Of a stretch of 64,000 bases of DNA, positions 41,114-49,177 are shown in pieces (position 1 is the first letter of the stretch; each line of letters opens with the position of its first letter). The DNA lies in the NCBI GenBank assembly GCA_934096275.1, contig CAKOLK010000005.1, positions 1 through 64,000 on the forward strand. The letters are read 5' to 3'. The DNA comes from an uncultured Bacilli bacterium (GTDB lineage: Bacteria; Bacillota_I; Bacilli_A; RF39; UBA660). The position numbers were made by a program, and so were the translations under genes. Under the pieces are notes generated by a model that had not been told where the DNA came from, searched no databases, and worked only from the letters and a program-made list of their open reading frames with translations.

Positions 41114-41959
41114 CTAAGTTATAATTACTTTTCCATTTAAATTACATATATAACACTGTGGAAATTTTTCTTTTATCATTTCTAATTGTTTTTTATCATT
41201 TTCTAATTTTCTACCTACTAGAACTCCTTCGATAAAACATGATGGAATTCCGAATATTATTGCACTTTCTCTATTGGTTGTAAAATCATCTCTTTTAATG
41301 TATATAAAGTTTTCAATAAACCATTTACTAATAAAACTCTTTAATATTCTTTTATCGAATCCTAAACTAAATATATCGTTTTTTATTATCTTTTTAGCAT
41401 AATCATTATTAGTGTTTAAGATAAATGCAATTTGGTTATCATCTCTTATTAAAGATGGTAAAAATCTAATTTCTTTTGTCTGTTCAGCAGTCCACATCCA
41501 AATATTCATAGTTCTACTGTTTTCAATTTCTTCATCAATTTTATTATATGGCACTAATTTTGTTATAGGATTATCATTAAAATCCGTATATTTGATAGTC
41601 ATACCACTATAAAGATTAATATAGTCTTTTAATAAAATATCTTCTTTAATATTCCACATACTTACACAGTATGGCGTTTTTTGAGCTTTAACATTAAAGT
41701 TTTGAATATTCGAACTTAAAAAACCGTTTTCTACAATAGAATCAAGATTTTCATATCCACGTCTTACTCCATGTATAAAAGTCCCTTTTTTTAGTAAAAC
41801 ATCATCTTTTACATGATATTGGTGTTTTGGTAATTCAAAATTATCTTCTGCTAATTTAAAATTATTTAATTGTTCTACAAATAAATTATAACTTGATTTA
41901 TTATATTTAAATTTTCTTTTTATATTATTTAAATATTCACGTTCTTTTTCTTTTTTCAT
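41114..41959 (-). CDS. Uncharacterised protein, possibly ADP-ribosyltransferase-fold
   Basis: 281 residues, soluble. Suggestive pieces: LLKKGTFIHGVRRGYENLDS with IVENGFLSS (the H-G/T-R ... L-x-x-I-x-x-x-G-(F/L) start seen in ART-fold toxins and RNA phosphotransferases), INLYSGMTIKYTDFN, and near the end SAIIFGIPSCFIEGVLVGRK. A catalytic Glu cannot be fixed with confidence. It is co-oriented with two membrane or accessory genes. The call is tentative; it may simply be a lineage-specific enzyme. Confidence 0.3.
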   Translation of the reverse strand: MKKEKEREYLNNIKRKFKYNKSSYNLFVEQLNNFKLAEDNFELPKHQYHVKDDVLLKKGTFIHGVRRGYENLDSIVENGFLSSNIQNFNVKAQKTPYCVSMWNIKEDILLKDYINLYSGMTIKYTDFNDNPITKLVPYNKIDEEIENSRTMNIWMWTAEQTKEIRFLPSLIRDDNQIAFILNTNNDYAKKIIKNDIFSLGFDKRILKSFISKWFIENFIYIKRDDFTTNRESAIIFGIPSCFIEGVLVGRKLENDKKQLEMIKEKFPQCYICNLNGKVIIT

Positions 41960-41965
41960 TTCACA

Positions 41966-42241
41966 TCACTTATCTCTTTCTTTTTTAATATTCTTAATAA
42001 TAATTACTGAAAAAATAATTGCCAATAAAACTATAAGCTCCCCGATTATCATTTGAGATCTTTTCCCACTTAAAATCATAACTACTCCAACAGATACAAG
42101 ACATCCAATAACTCCGATAATAAATAGTATTATAAGTCCAATAAGATGATATCTTATCCATTTACTTATTTTTCTATTTTTAGCAACTTCTAAACTAGTA
42201 TCAAATATTAATTCAACCAAAAACTCAATCAGCATATCCAT
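41966..42241 (-). CDS. Small two-helix membrane protein
   Basis: 91 residues: an amphipathic start, a basic stretch (KNRKISKWIRYH), two membrane helices (about 32-57 and 65-83) joined by a short loop, and a basic tail. No family recognised. Four bases separate it from the DUF1848 gene upstream and six from the next gene downstream, so the three form an operon. Confidence 0.6.
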   Translation of the reverse strand: MDMLIEFLVELIFDTSLEVAKNRKISKWIRYHLIGLIILFIIGVIGCLVSVGVVMILSGKRSQMIIGELIVLLAIIFSVIIIKNIKKERDK

Positions 42242-42245
42242 AAAA

Positions 42246-43133
42246 TCACTTTTTTCTTTCTTTTATTATATCATCATTTTTAATATTCCCAATTAAAATT
42301 GAAGAGTTTTTATCATGCATCATAATATTTTTATTTACCATATCCTCATCATAATTAGCATAACAATACTTACATAAATGTTTACAAGTGTTATAACATC
42401 CTATATCTACCATTTCTACACAATTACATTTTTTACCTTTTCTAGCAGTCCAATTCTTATATTTTTTACCAGTTATTTGGTATGCTAATTCATGCGATAA
42501 ACATTCTCCCTTTATGAAACCATATTCTATTAAATTGTGATCTTCAAAACAAGTAAATACTTCCATATTATGAAGTCTAGCACTTTTACTAAAAGATTCT
42601 CCAATTATTTTATAATCATCAATAGTTAATTCTTTATATTTTAAAATATTTCTATTTTTTCTAACATTTTTATATTCATCTAAAAATGATATTAATATTT
42701 TATCGGTATACCCATCAAACAATGAACAAAGTCTTTCAAAAGCTTTTATATGATAATCTAAATTATACTTATCACTTATAAATACAGGATCATACCTAAT
42801 AGTTAAGTTTTCTTTTCCAATAATACTAGATAATTTCTTAATAGATAAAATAATATCTTTTTTATCTGGAACATTTACTTCGATATCATCCTTATAAGGA
42901 GTAACAGTAACATGAAAAAGCATAGGTATTTTTATTTCATTTAATCTATCTATTATGGGTATAGGATTCTTAGTACAAAAGAAAATTAAATCAACATCAG
43001 AAAAAAATATTCTAGAAACAAGACTAGAATTAAAAGGGTTTCTTACATCAACAAAACCTTCATTATATCTATTCATAAACCAATCTGTATAAAAAGCCAC
43101 TATATCAGTCCTACTGCTTACGTTCAATATCAT
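42246..43133 (-). CDS. DUF1848 family protein
   Basis: 295 residues. Typical features: an opening ILNVSSRTDIVAFYTDWFMN, RYNEGFVDVRNPFN, DLIFFCTKNPIPII, LTIRYDPVFIS and FKGEC-like segments. The carboxy end has a cysteine cluster (CNCVEMVDIGCYNTCKHLCK then YCYANYD) resembling iron-sulfur or zinc binding. The family is of unknown function, with a TIM-barrel-like, radical-SAM-related look. The ATG at 43133 is preceded by GAGGATGTGTATT. Confidence 0.85.
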   Translation of the reverse strand: MILNVSSRTDIVAFYTDWFMNRYNEGFVDVRNPFNSSLVSRIFFSDVDLIFFCTKNPIPIIDRLNEIKIPMLFHVTVTPYKDDIEVNVPDKKDIILSIKKLSSIIGKENLTIRYDPVFISDKYNLDYHIKAFERLCSLFDGYTDKILISFLDEYKNVRKNRNILKYKELTIDDYKIIGESFSKSARLHNMEVFTCFEDHNLIEYGFIKGECLSHELAYQITGKKYKNWTARKGKKCNCVEMVDIGCYNTCKHLCKYCYANYDEDMVNKNIMMHDKNSSILIGNIKNDDIIKERKK

Positions 43134-43216
43134 AATACACATCCTCTAGTTAAAATATATCAAAATTAAATATATAAGTCAAGTACATTTGTTTGTTTTG
43201 AGTAAAATAAAAAAAT

Positions 43217-43234
43217 ACTTATAAAATTATAAGT
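43217..43234 (-). terminator. Intrinsic terminator of the 43.2 kb HD gene
   Basis: Stem ACTTATAA/TTATAAGT followed on the minus strand by ATTTTTTTA; it overlaps the stop codon. Confidence 0.7.
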
Positions 43235-43823
43235 TGTCCTTTATTTCAGGAAATAAATCATATAAATTGTATCCAAGTAAATCATCGAAGTATTCTTTTA
43301 ATTTATGTACCTCAGTTATATGATACTGAGCATTTGAAAATACTCCTCTTCTTAAAATTACATCTATTAATCTTTTCTCAATTGTTACAACATTTGACGT
43401 ACACATAAGATCACATAGATTGATTATCTTATCATATATTGTGTATTCATGATTAGAAATAAACTCTTTAACATCAGAATATCCTTTCATATAATGAATA
43501 AGTTCAGGATCAACCCCACATGTACACATAATATCATTGTTTAAATAAGAATGAGTAAGACAAATATTTGCATATTCTACGTCATATCCTAAATCTTTTA
43601 AATAATAATATCCATTTATAATATGAGAATTAAAGTCACCAATACCCTTTCCAATATCATGAATATATCCCATAGCAAGAGCCTTATCACTATCTAAATT
43701 TAATGCTTTAGCAATTACTGCGGCAGTATCTCCGACACATATGCTATGATCTATCCAACTAGAATCCTCAGTATCTCTATATTTATTTAATAATTCAAGT
43801 GCATCATTAGATGAAAGTTTCAT
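43227..43823 (-). CDS. HD-domain phosphohydrolase-like protein A
   Basis: 198 residues. The HD pattern runs from SSWIDHSICVGDTAAVIAKA (first His near 24) to YIHDIGKGIGDFNSHIING (HD near 54) and ICLTHSYLN, ending with a later Asp in IINLCDLMCTS. Such proteins usually hydrolyse nucleotides or cyclic nucleotides; the substrate is unknown. The ATG at 43823 follows GGAGTGATAAAA. A second HD gene lies directly upstream. Confidence 0.8.
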   Translation of the reverse strand: MKLSSNDALELLNKYRDTEDSSWIDHSICVGDTAAVIAKALNLDSDKALAMGYIHDIGKGIGDFNSHIINGYYYLKDLGYDVEYANICLTHSYLNNDIMCTCGVDPELIHYMKGYSDVKEFISNHEYTIYDKIINLCDLMCTSNVVTIEKRLIDVILRRGVFSNAQYHITEVHKLKEYFDDLLGYNLYDLFPEIKDNL

Positions 43824-43885
43824 TTTTATCACTCCTTATCTTGCTGTCTAATAATACCACTTATTGAAATATTTATCAAGTTTTG

Positions 43886-44413
43886 TCAGAACATTTCTTT
43901 AGTTTTATGCAAATATTTTATTCTTTTATCTAATTTTTCAGGATTATGAGCAAGAGCATCACATCTTTGTATTTCATATCTTTTATACTCTAATTCATAA
44001 TCTTTTCCTACATCCTCATCAGTTATCGCAGTATCGTGTTTTTCGATTAGATAACATATTTTATTTGTAAAATAATCATCAAAACCAATTCTTTTTAATA
44101 TATCATAACTAATCATTTTAGATACAAATGCATGGTGCCTAAAATGTCTTATTTCTTCATCTTGGTAAGAAAAAGGTTTGCCTATATCATGTAACAATAA
44201 AGAAAGTCTAATATCAAAATCATTCTCTGAAAGACTTAATGCAAGCAATGTATGCTCCCATACATCTAAATGATGATGAGGATGTTTTTGATCAAAACCA
44301 ACCATGTAACTAAGTTCTGGAATCATAGAAAAAAGCAAATCAATATTATTATTTATTGACTCTACTACATCTTCTTGTAATAAAATATTTTTTAATTCAT
44401 TAATACTATTCAC
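43886..44413 (-). CDS. HD-domain protein B, tRNA nucleotidyltransferase-type HD
   Basis: About 175 residues. HPHHHLDVWEHTLLALSLSE (about 47-66) and LSLLLHDIGKPFSYQ (HD near 79-80) then FRHHAFVSKMI are the HD set found in the carboxy part of CCA-adding-type enzymes and related phosphohydrolases. No nucleotidyltransferase domain is attached. The start is unsure: GTG at 44413 after GAGTGATATTT is preferred over a GTG three codons upstream. It overlaps the 3' end of the zinc-ribbon gene upstream by eight bases. Confidence 0.75.
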   Translation of the reverse strand: MNSINELKNILLQEDVVESINNNIDLLFSMIPELSYMVGFDQKHPHHHLDVWEHTLLALSLSENDFDIRLSLLLHDIGKPFSYQDEEIRHFRHHAFVSKMISYDILKRIGFDDYFTNKICYLIEKHDTAITDEDVGKDYELEYKRYEIQRCDALAHNPEKLDKRIKYLHKTKEMF

Positions 44414-45119
44414 AAATATCACTCTTTAAATTACTACTTATTTTTTCAGGATATACTCCATTATATCTAACCTTGTTAATACCACGTCCTTCAGTATCTA
44501 CAAAACATAAATAATATGTTGGAATATCCCCATATGTAACATATATATAAGAAGAATCTTTAAAATATACATCTAAGGTGTCACTTTTCATATCAAAACC
44601 CATAATACTTTCTATTTCACTTAAAGAATACTTTTTGTCTTCTTTATAATTATTGTTTTTATAATCGTTTGCTACTGCTTTAGTCATATCATCTATCTTA
44701 CCTGCAATAGCACCAAGTTCATAATTATAATCATAATATATATCCATATATTTATAAGAAACAGTAATAAATACACTATAAAATGCAATTCCTATAAAAG
44801 CACCTTTAATCATTTTACTTGAAGCAAACCTATTAAACTTCCTAAAATATAAGTACATGATTATAGCAACAGGAAAAAACACAAAACCAAATACATACCA
44901 CATATTACTAGCGTTAGTAATTTCATCTTTATAATTAGATTCTATCTCTTTTTTCTTTTTATTAATAACTTCATCAACCTTAGATGTATCATTAGAAAAG
45001 CCTTTATCTTCAACACTTTCTATTTCATTTAAATAACCACATCTAGTACAAAAACCATTAATACTTTTCTCAGTTAATTCTCCACCACAATTCTTACAAT
45101 AATACTTATTATTTTCCAT
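44406..45119 (-). CDS. Zinc-ribbon membrane protein, unknown function
   Basis: 237 residues. An amino-terminal zinc ribbon YYCKNCGGEL...GFCTRCGYL (CxxC at about 7-10 and 21-24), a lysine/glutamate-rich linker, two membrane helices (about 72-90 and 103-125), then an outside domain of about 110 residues ending CE. No family recognised. GGAGGAATACT precedes the ATG at 45119, whose codons overlap the 3' end of nfo by 11 bases. Confidence 0.7.
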   Translation of the reverse strand: MENNKYYCKNCGGELTEKSINGFCTRCGYLNEIESVEDKGFSNDTSKVDEVINKKKKEIESNYKDEITNASNMWYVFGFVFFPVAIIMYLYFRKFNRFASSKMIKGAFIGIAFYSVFITVSYKYMDIYYDYNYELGAIAGKIDDMTKAVANDYKNNNYKEDKKYSLSEIESIMGFDMKSDTLDVYFKDSSYIYVTYGDIPTYYLCFVDTEGRGINKVRYNGVYPEKISSNLKSDICE

Positions 45120-45987
45120 AGTATTCCTCCAGTAAAGAAGGTAAATCATCATTAAACTTCTTACTTCTAATCATCTCTATTTCAAACTTATATGGAGGAT
45201 ATAATCCAACATATGGTGTTTCAAGTATCTTTGGAATAGAACTTAATCTATCATTATATATAATATTAATTAAATTATCAAAACCAAGATAACCATACCC
45301 AATATTTTCATGTCTATCTTTTCTAGCACCCATACTATTCTTGCTATCATTTACATGAATACATTTTACATATTTAAATAAATCTAGATCTTCCAATTCA
45401 TCAAGTACTTTATCAAAATTAGAAAGATCATATCCAGCATCAGATAAATGACAAGTATCAAGACAAATACCAATTTTATCCTTAAACTCTACACCCTCAA
45501 TTATTCTTTTTATTTCATCAAAATTACTACCTATTTCACTACCCTTACCAGCCATAGTTTCAAGAAGTATTGTTACACTAGTATTAGATAGTATTTTGTT
45601 AAGACCAAATATAATATTTTCTATACCAACATCAACACCAAGACCGACATGCGAACCTGGATGAAGAACTAATTTATTCATTGATAACTTTTCACAGCGT
45701 TTACACTCTTCGATTAAAAAAGGTATTGAATAATCAAGCTTTTCTGTATTAGCAAGATTAACTATATAAGGAGCATGCACAATAACATTATTTTTATCTA
45801 TATTATTTTCCTTCATCATAATAAGAGCTTCTTTAGTTAATTCATCATTAAGAGGAAGTCTATTAGTATTTTGAGGAGCCCCAGTATAAAACATAAATGT
45901 ATTCTCACCATAAGATAAAGCTTCTTTTAATGAACCAAGTAATTGAGTATCTTTCTTGAAAGAAACATGTGAACCTATTATTAACAC
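45109..45987 (-). CDS. nfo: Endonuclease IV (AP endonuclease)
   Basis: Cuts DNA at abasic sites and removes 3' blocks, using three zinc ions. 292 residues, normal length. Zinc-site motifs are all visible: GSHVSFKKD near the start, VIVHAPYIVNLAN (His near 68), LVLHPGSHVG (His near 108), LLETMAGKGSEIG (Glu near 142), GICLDTCHLSDAGYD, IHVNDSKNSMGARKDRHENIG, and the terminal ILETP. The start is GTG at 45987 with GAGGTGATAGT before it. First gene of an nfo/zinc-ribbon pair. Confidence 0.95.
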   Translation of the reverse strand: MLIIGSHVSFKKDTQLLGSLKEALSYGENTFMFYTGAPQNTNRLPLNDELTKEALIMMKENNIDKNNVIVHAPYIVNLANTEKLDYSIPFLIEECKRCEKLSMNKLVLHPGSHVGLGVDVGIENIIFGLNKILSNTSVTILLETMAGKGSEIGSNFDEIKRIIEGVEFKDKIGICLDTCHLSDAGYDLSNFDKVLDELEDLDLFKYVKCIHVNDSKNSMGARKDRHENIGYGYLGFDNLINIIYNDRLSSIPKILETPYVGLYPPYKFEIEMIRSKKFNDDLPSLLEEYYGK

Positions 45988-46017
45988 ACTATCACCTCAA
46001 TAACATTATAACACAAA

Positions 46018-46043
46018 AAAAGACATCATTTAAGATATCTTTT
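46018..46043 (-). terminator. Terminator of the 46.1 kb pilin-like gene
   Basis: Ten-pair stem AAAAGATATC/GATGTCTTTT (with G-U pairs) and a T run, 11 bases after the stop codon on the minus strand. Confidence 0.75.
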
Positions 46044-46053
46044 AATTTATTAA

Positions 46054-46566
46054 TTATTTAGTATAAGTAGCTTGCGCCATAGATGAACAAGTAGTAACAG
46101 TATCAGTATCATTTATTAAGTTAGTATCAACATTTAAAGCACTTTCATCAATACCATCAAAACAATAAATACCATCTGATAAATGTAACTTAAATTCTGA
46201 AGCACCAGTAGAATTATTACGAGTAACTTCTACATAAGCAGCCTTATATTCATTTCCATATGGACTGTTCTTAAGGTTTTTTTGTACTACGTTATCAATT
46301 GGTGTTTGTGTACCAGTAGTAGGAACCCAATAAGCTTTCTTAGAACCAATATCAAATACGAAATTTCCTGATTTAGTAATGTTATTTGCTACAATATAAG
46401 TTCTTGCTGCTGTAACCAATTCAGCTGCTTCATTTTGCATTGAACCTCTACGTGCATCATTTAAATATTTAGTAACACTTGGTATAGCTACTGCTACTAA
46501 GATAGCTAATATTACGATTACTGCTAGTAATTCGATTAAGGTAAAACCTTTATTATTCTTTTTCAT
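46054..46566 (-). CDS. Type IV pilin-like (prepilin) protein
   Basis: 170 residues. The prepilin signal KGFTLIELLAVIVILAILVA begins at residue 6, with Gly before the cleavage site and Glu at +5, followed by AIPSVTKYLNDARRGSMQNE. The carboxy domain has two Cys (about 134 and 161) that could form a disulfide. It would be cut by a prepilin peptidase and assembled into a pseudopilus or pilus. No assembly ATPase or platform gene is in the window, so whether it serves a competence-like or type IV system is unknown. Confidence 0.85.
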   Translation of the reverse strand: MKKNNKGFTLIELLAVIVILAILVAVAIPSVTKYLNDARRGSMQNEAAELVTAARTYIVANNITKSGNFVFDIGSKKAYWVPTTGTQTPIDNVVQKNLKNSPYGNEYKAAYVEVTRNNSTGASEFKLHLSDGIYCFDGIDESALNVDTNLINDTDTVTTCSSMAQATYTK

Positions 46567-46654
46567 TTTATTTCCTCCTAATTATTTTTCTTATGATACT
46601 AATATATCATTTTGAAAATAGTTTGTAAAGTCTTTTTAAGTATTTTTACATCAT

Positions 46655-46825
46655 TTAACATCCAGTTTTCAAACACTCATCAAGTTCTTCTTGAACATCA
46701 TTAACTAATTTCTTATTATCATTGTAATTGTTATCCATGATATTAAGAACTAGAAACATAGACATACTAAGAAGTATTACCAAAGCATAAACCATTGTTG
46801 TAATAGCAAACCCTTTATTATTCAT
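46655..46825 (-). CDS. Small pilin-like membrane protein
   Basis: 56 residues. MNNKGFAITTMVYALVILLS is a prepilin-like start with Gly at the cleavage position and one long helix, but without the +5 Glu. The rest is short, acidic and ends in Cys. It may be a minor pilin or an anchor. AGGTGATTGT precedes the ATG at 46825. Same strand as the pilin gene downstream. Confidence 0.6.
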   Translation of the reverse strand: MNNKGFAITTMVYALVILLSMSMFLVLNIMDNNYNDNKKLVNDVQEELDECLKTGC

Positions 46826-46863
46826 ACAATCACCTACTATAGATAGTTTATCACAAAAAAAAA

Positions 46864-46884
46864 GATATATCAAGAAAGTATATC
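46864..46884 (-). terminator. Terminator of ylbD-ylbE
   Basis: Imperfect stem GATATA/TATATC with an eight- to nine-base loop and a nine-T run on the minus strand, overlapping the ylbE stop codon. Confidence 0.6.
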
Positions 46885-47091
46885 AAGTAATTGTGAAACA
46901 GTATCTAGACTATCTACTAATTTATCTACTTTATCCTTTGTAGTTAATTTATATCTTTGTTTCATTTCTTCTTCAAATGGTTTTATATAAGAACTATTTC
47001 TATTTAAATACTTATACCAATTAGAGTTTTCTCTTAAATATCTTAAATTATTAGAATTATTTCTTATTCTATACTGAGTATATAAGTTCAT
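46870..47091 (-). CDS. ylbE: YlbE-like protein
   Basis: 73 residues, matching the YlbE family (about 75-80). The pattern NLRYLRENSNWYKYLNRNSS resembles LLRYLRENPIWYRRLSRNPE of B. subtilis, followed by FEEEMKQRYKLTTKDKVDKL and SQLLDIL. Function unknown. It overlaps the ylbD stop by one base, the same gene order as in Bacillus. Confidence 0.8.
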   Translation of the reverse strand: MNLYTQYRIRNNSNNLRYLRENSNWYKYLNRNSSYIKPFEEEMKQRYKLTTKDKVDKLVDSLDTVSQLLDILS

Positions 47092-47447
47092 TAATCGTCA
47101 AAATGCCTATACATAGGACGTGGTTCATAAGTTGACTTCCTAACTGGTATATCCTTTGCTTTTGATTTAACCATATCTTGAAGATAACTTATTCCCTTTT
47201 GTAAAGAATTAATTCCATCTTGCAGATCATTCATATTTACATTCTTAAACATCCCTAACATATCTTTAATTGAAGTAGATGAAGTACTAGCACTAGTAGT
47301 AGTTAAATAATTATCCCAAATACTATTATTAGCACCATATAATTCATACATTTCATAAAACTTTTGCCAAGTCATTTCATTTTTATTTACATAATTTGCA
47401 AGACTTGGTCTTTCTCTAACAAAAGATTTAAAATCACTTAAAGGCAT
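47091..47447 (-). CDS. ylbD: YlbD-like spore coat protein
   Basis: 118 residues. Opening LSDFKSFVRERPSLANYVNK and MTWQKFYEMYELYGANNSIW follow the YlbD pattern (F.....HP.L...V..GK.TWQE.YE.W.L.G.DD..W). A Ser/Thr-rich linker and a helical NDLQDGINSLQKGISYLQDM follow. B. subtilis YlbD is annotated as a coat protein. Co-transcribed with ylbE. Confidence 0.75.
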   Translation of the reverse strand: MPLSDFKSFVRERPSLANYVNKNEMTWQKFYEMYELYGANNSIWDNYLTTTSASTSSTSIKDMLGMFKNVNMNDLQDGINSLQKGISYLQDMVKSKAKDIPVRKSTYEPRPMYRHFDD

Positions 47448-47478
47448 TATATCACCCTAATAAATTATATTCATTTAA

Positions 47479-47976
47479 TTATTTATCATTACACATTTCA
47501 AATAAATATATGTTTTCTTCATACTTATTATTGTCTAAACTAAAATAACAAGTATCAATGAGTTTGCCACCACACCTTTTATAAAACAAATTAGCAGAGT
47601 TTTCTTTTAAAGTACTAATCAAAACATAATCATAGTTATCTTTTAATATATCAAAAGAATATTCTAGTAACTTACGTCCAATACCCATTCTTTGATATTT
47701 AGAGTCTATATATAAAGCATATACTTCTCCATAATTATCATTATATTCTTTTCTATTAGGACCATATCTTAAGAAACCCACAACTAAATTATCGTTCTCA
47801 CAAACTATATACTCTGAAATCTTATTTTTACATTTTTCAATACTTTCCATTCTTTTATCCTCTAAAGTATTAAGAAACTCATTATTAAATATATTATTAT
47901 AAGTATTTTTCCATTCATTTATATTAATATTTACTATGCTTATAACATCTTCTTTTGTCGCTTTTCTAATTATCAT
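47479..47976 (-). CDS. GNAT-family acetyltransferase
   Basis: 165 residues. The start MIIRKATKEDVISIVNININ and the acetyl-CoA-binding motif YQRMGIGRKLLEYSF (about 94-108, R-x-x-G-x-G) define the GNAT fold. The carboxy FYKRCGGKLIDTCYFSLDNN is typical of the N-acetyltransferase group that includes RimI-like enzymes. Substrate unknown. A separate gene between ylbD and spoVS. Confidence 0.85.
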   Translation of the reverse strand: MIIRKATKEDVISIVNININEWKNTYNNIFNNEFLNTLEDKRMESIEKCKNKISEYIVCENDNLVVGFLRYGPNRKEYNDNYGEVYALYIDSKYQRMGIGRKLLEYSFDILKDNYDYVLISTLKENSANLFYKRCGGKLIDTCYFSLDNNKYEENIYLFEMCNDK

Positions 47977-48046
47977 AACATTCTCCTTATCAGTTATAAT
48001 ATACTTTTATTATAATAACTTTGTCAATACTAAAAAGAAAAAGAGA

Positions 48047-48307
48047 CTATTTAGCCTCCACGATTAATTTAATAGCAGTTCTTTCCTCTCCATCAATTGT
48101 AATATCACTAAAAGCAGGAATACATACTAGATTAGCGCCACTTGGTGCTACAAAACCTCTTGCTATCGCTATTGCTTTTATTGCTTGATTAAGTGCTCCC
48201 GCTCCAATTGCTTGTATTTCTACTATTCCTTTATCACGAAATACATTAGTTAATGCTCCCGCTACTGAATTGGGATTTGATTTTGATGATACTTTAAGTA
48301 TATCCAT
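48047..48307 (-). CDS. spoVS: Stage V sporulation protein S (SpoVS)
   Basis: 86 residues, the exact family length. The sequence is nearly invariant across Firmicutes: LKVSSKSNPNSVAGALTNV, EIQAIGAGALNQAIKAIAIA, RGFVAPSGANLVCIPAFSDI and GEERTAIKLIVEAK. It is a small Alba-like nucleic-acid-binding regulator needed for full spore development in Bacillus, although SpoVS also occurs in non-spore-formers. Upstream lies a pair of overlapping hairpins. Confidence 0.95.
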   Translation of the reverse strand: MDILKVSSKSNPNSVAGALTNVFRDKGIVEIQAIGAGALNQAIKAIAIARGFVAPSGANLVCIPAFSDITIDGEERTAIKLIVEAK

Positions 48308-48375
48308 AATTTTATCATTCCTTTCTTTTTATATTAAATTATATTAAGGAAAAGAAAAATTATGAAAAAAAGATA

Positions 48376-48419
48376 GCAATCATTTCAATTGCATCACCTT
48401 ATCACAAAATGATGCAATT
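48376..48419 (-). promoter_or_regulatory. Mutually exclusive hairpins upstream of spoVS (terminator or attenuator)
   Basis: On the minus strand, AATTGCATCA...TGATGCAATT forms a ten-pair stem with a 13-base loop. Its second arm overlaps GCAAT...ATTGC, a five-pair stem followed by TATCTTTTTTT. Only one can form at a time, which is the layout of an attenuator. It may instead be the plain terminator of the 48.4 kb gene. Confidence 0.45.
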
Positions 48420-48439
48420 AAATATATAAAAGAAGATAT

Positions 48440-49129
48440 CTATAATACTTCGATATCTTCTTCGTCTTCAACAACTACTTGTTTAACTTCAATAGGTTTT
48501 TCTTCTTTAATAGTTTGTAATTCTTCAGTTAGTTGTTCCATTACTGGTTCTTGTACCATTTCAACCGGTTTTTCTTCAACAATTTTAGCAATATTTTCTT
48601 CAGGTTTCTTTTCTTCATAAGTACCTTTTTCACTATTAAAACTAAAATTAAACTTTTTAGTAGGTTCAACACCACCATATATTAATGTAGTCTTAGGCTG
48701 TTCAATTACTTCTTCAACAGTTTCTTCTGCTACAATAGGTTTTATTTCTTCTACTTTTTCTGCAACAGGTTCAACCTTTTCCATCACAGGTACAATTGTA
48801 ACTTCTTCCTTATTTATAGTATCTACTTGATTAATAATTGGAATTGGTTCAGTTTTTATATCTTCTATTTCTTCTTCCTTAGGGAATGTAAATGATTCTT
48901 TTTCATCTTCTTTTGGTTCTTCAATCTTTATCTTTTGTGTATTTTCAATTGGTGGTTTTTCATCATCAATCTCATCAATAGATAACACACTATTACTTAA
49001 TGAATCTGCTCCAATTAAGCTTTTATCTTTTTTGTAAGCAATAATTCCAATAATAATTGATAACAAAAGAAGAACAGCTCCAATAGTAATTAAAATTCCC
49101 GGAAACTTAATAAACATTTCTATATTCAT
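48440..49129 (-). CDS. Membrane-anchored acidic low-complexity protein
   Basis: 229 residues. One amino-terminal helix (about 9-32), then a long Glu/Pro/Val-rich disordered region with repeats such as EKVEPVAEKVEEIKPIVAEE and QEPVMEQLTEELQTIKEEKP. No catalytic domain. Similar anchored acidic proteins are found near cell-division genes, but no family can be named. Confidence 0.6.
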   Translation of the reverse strand: MNIEMFIKFPGILITIGAVLLLLSIIIGIIAYKKDKSLIGADSLSNSVLSIDEIDDEKPPIENTQKIKIEEPKEDEKESFTFPKEEEIEDIKTEPIPIINQVDTINKEEVTIVPVMEKVEPVAEKVEEIKPIVAEETVEEVIEQPKTTLIYGGVEPTKKFNFSFNSEKGTYEEKKPEENIAKIVEEKPVEMVQEPVMEQLTEELQTIKEEKPIEVKQVVVEDEEDIEVL

Positions 49130-49177
49130 ATAGCCAACACTCCTTATCCTAAATATATAATATCAAAAAAAAACAAG

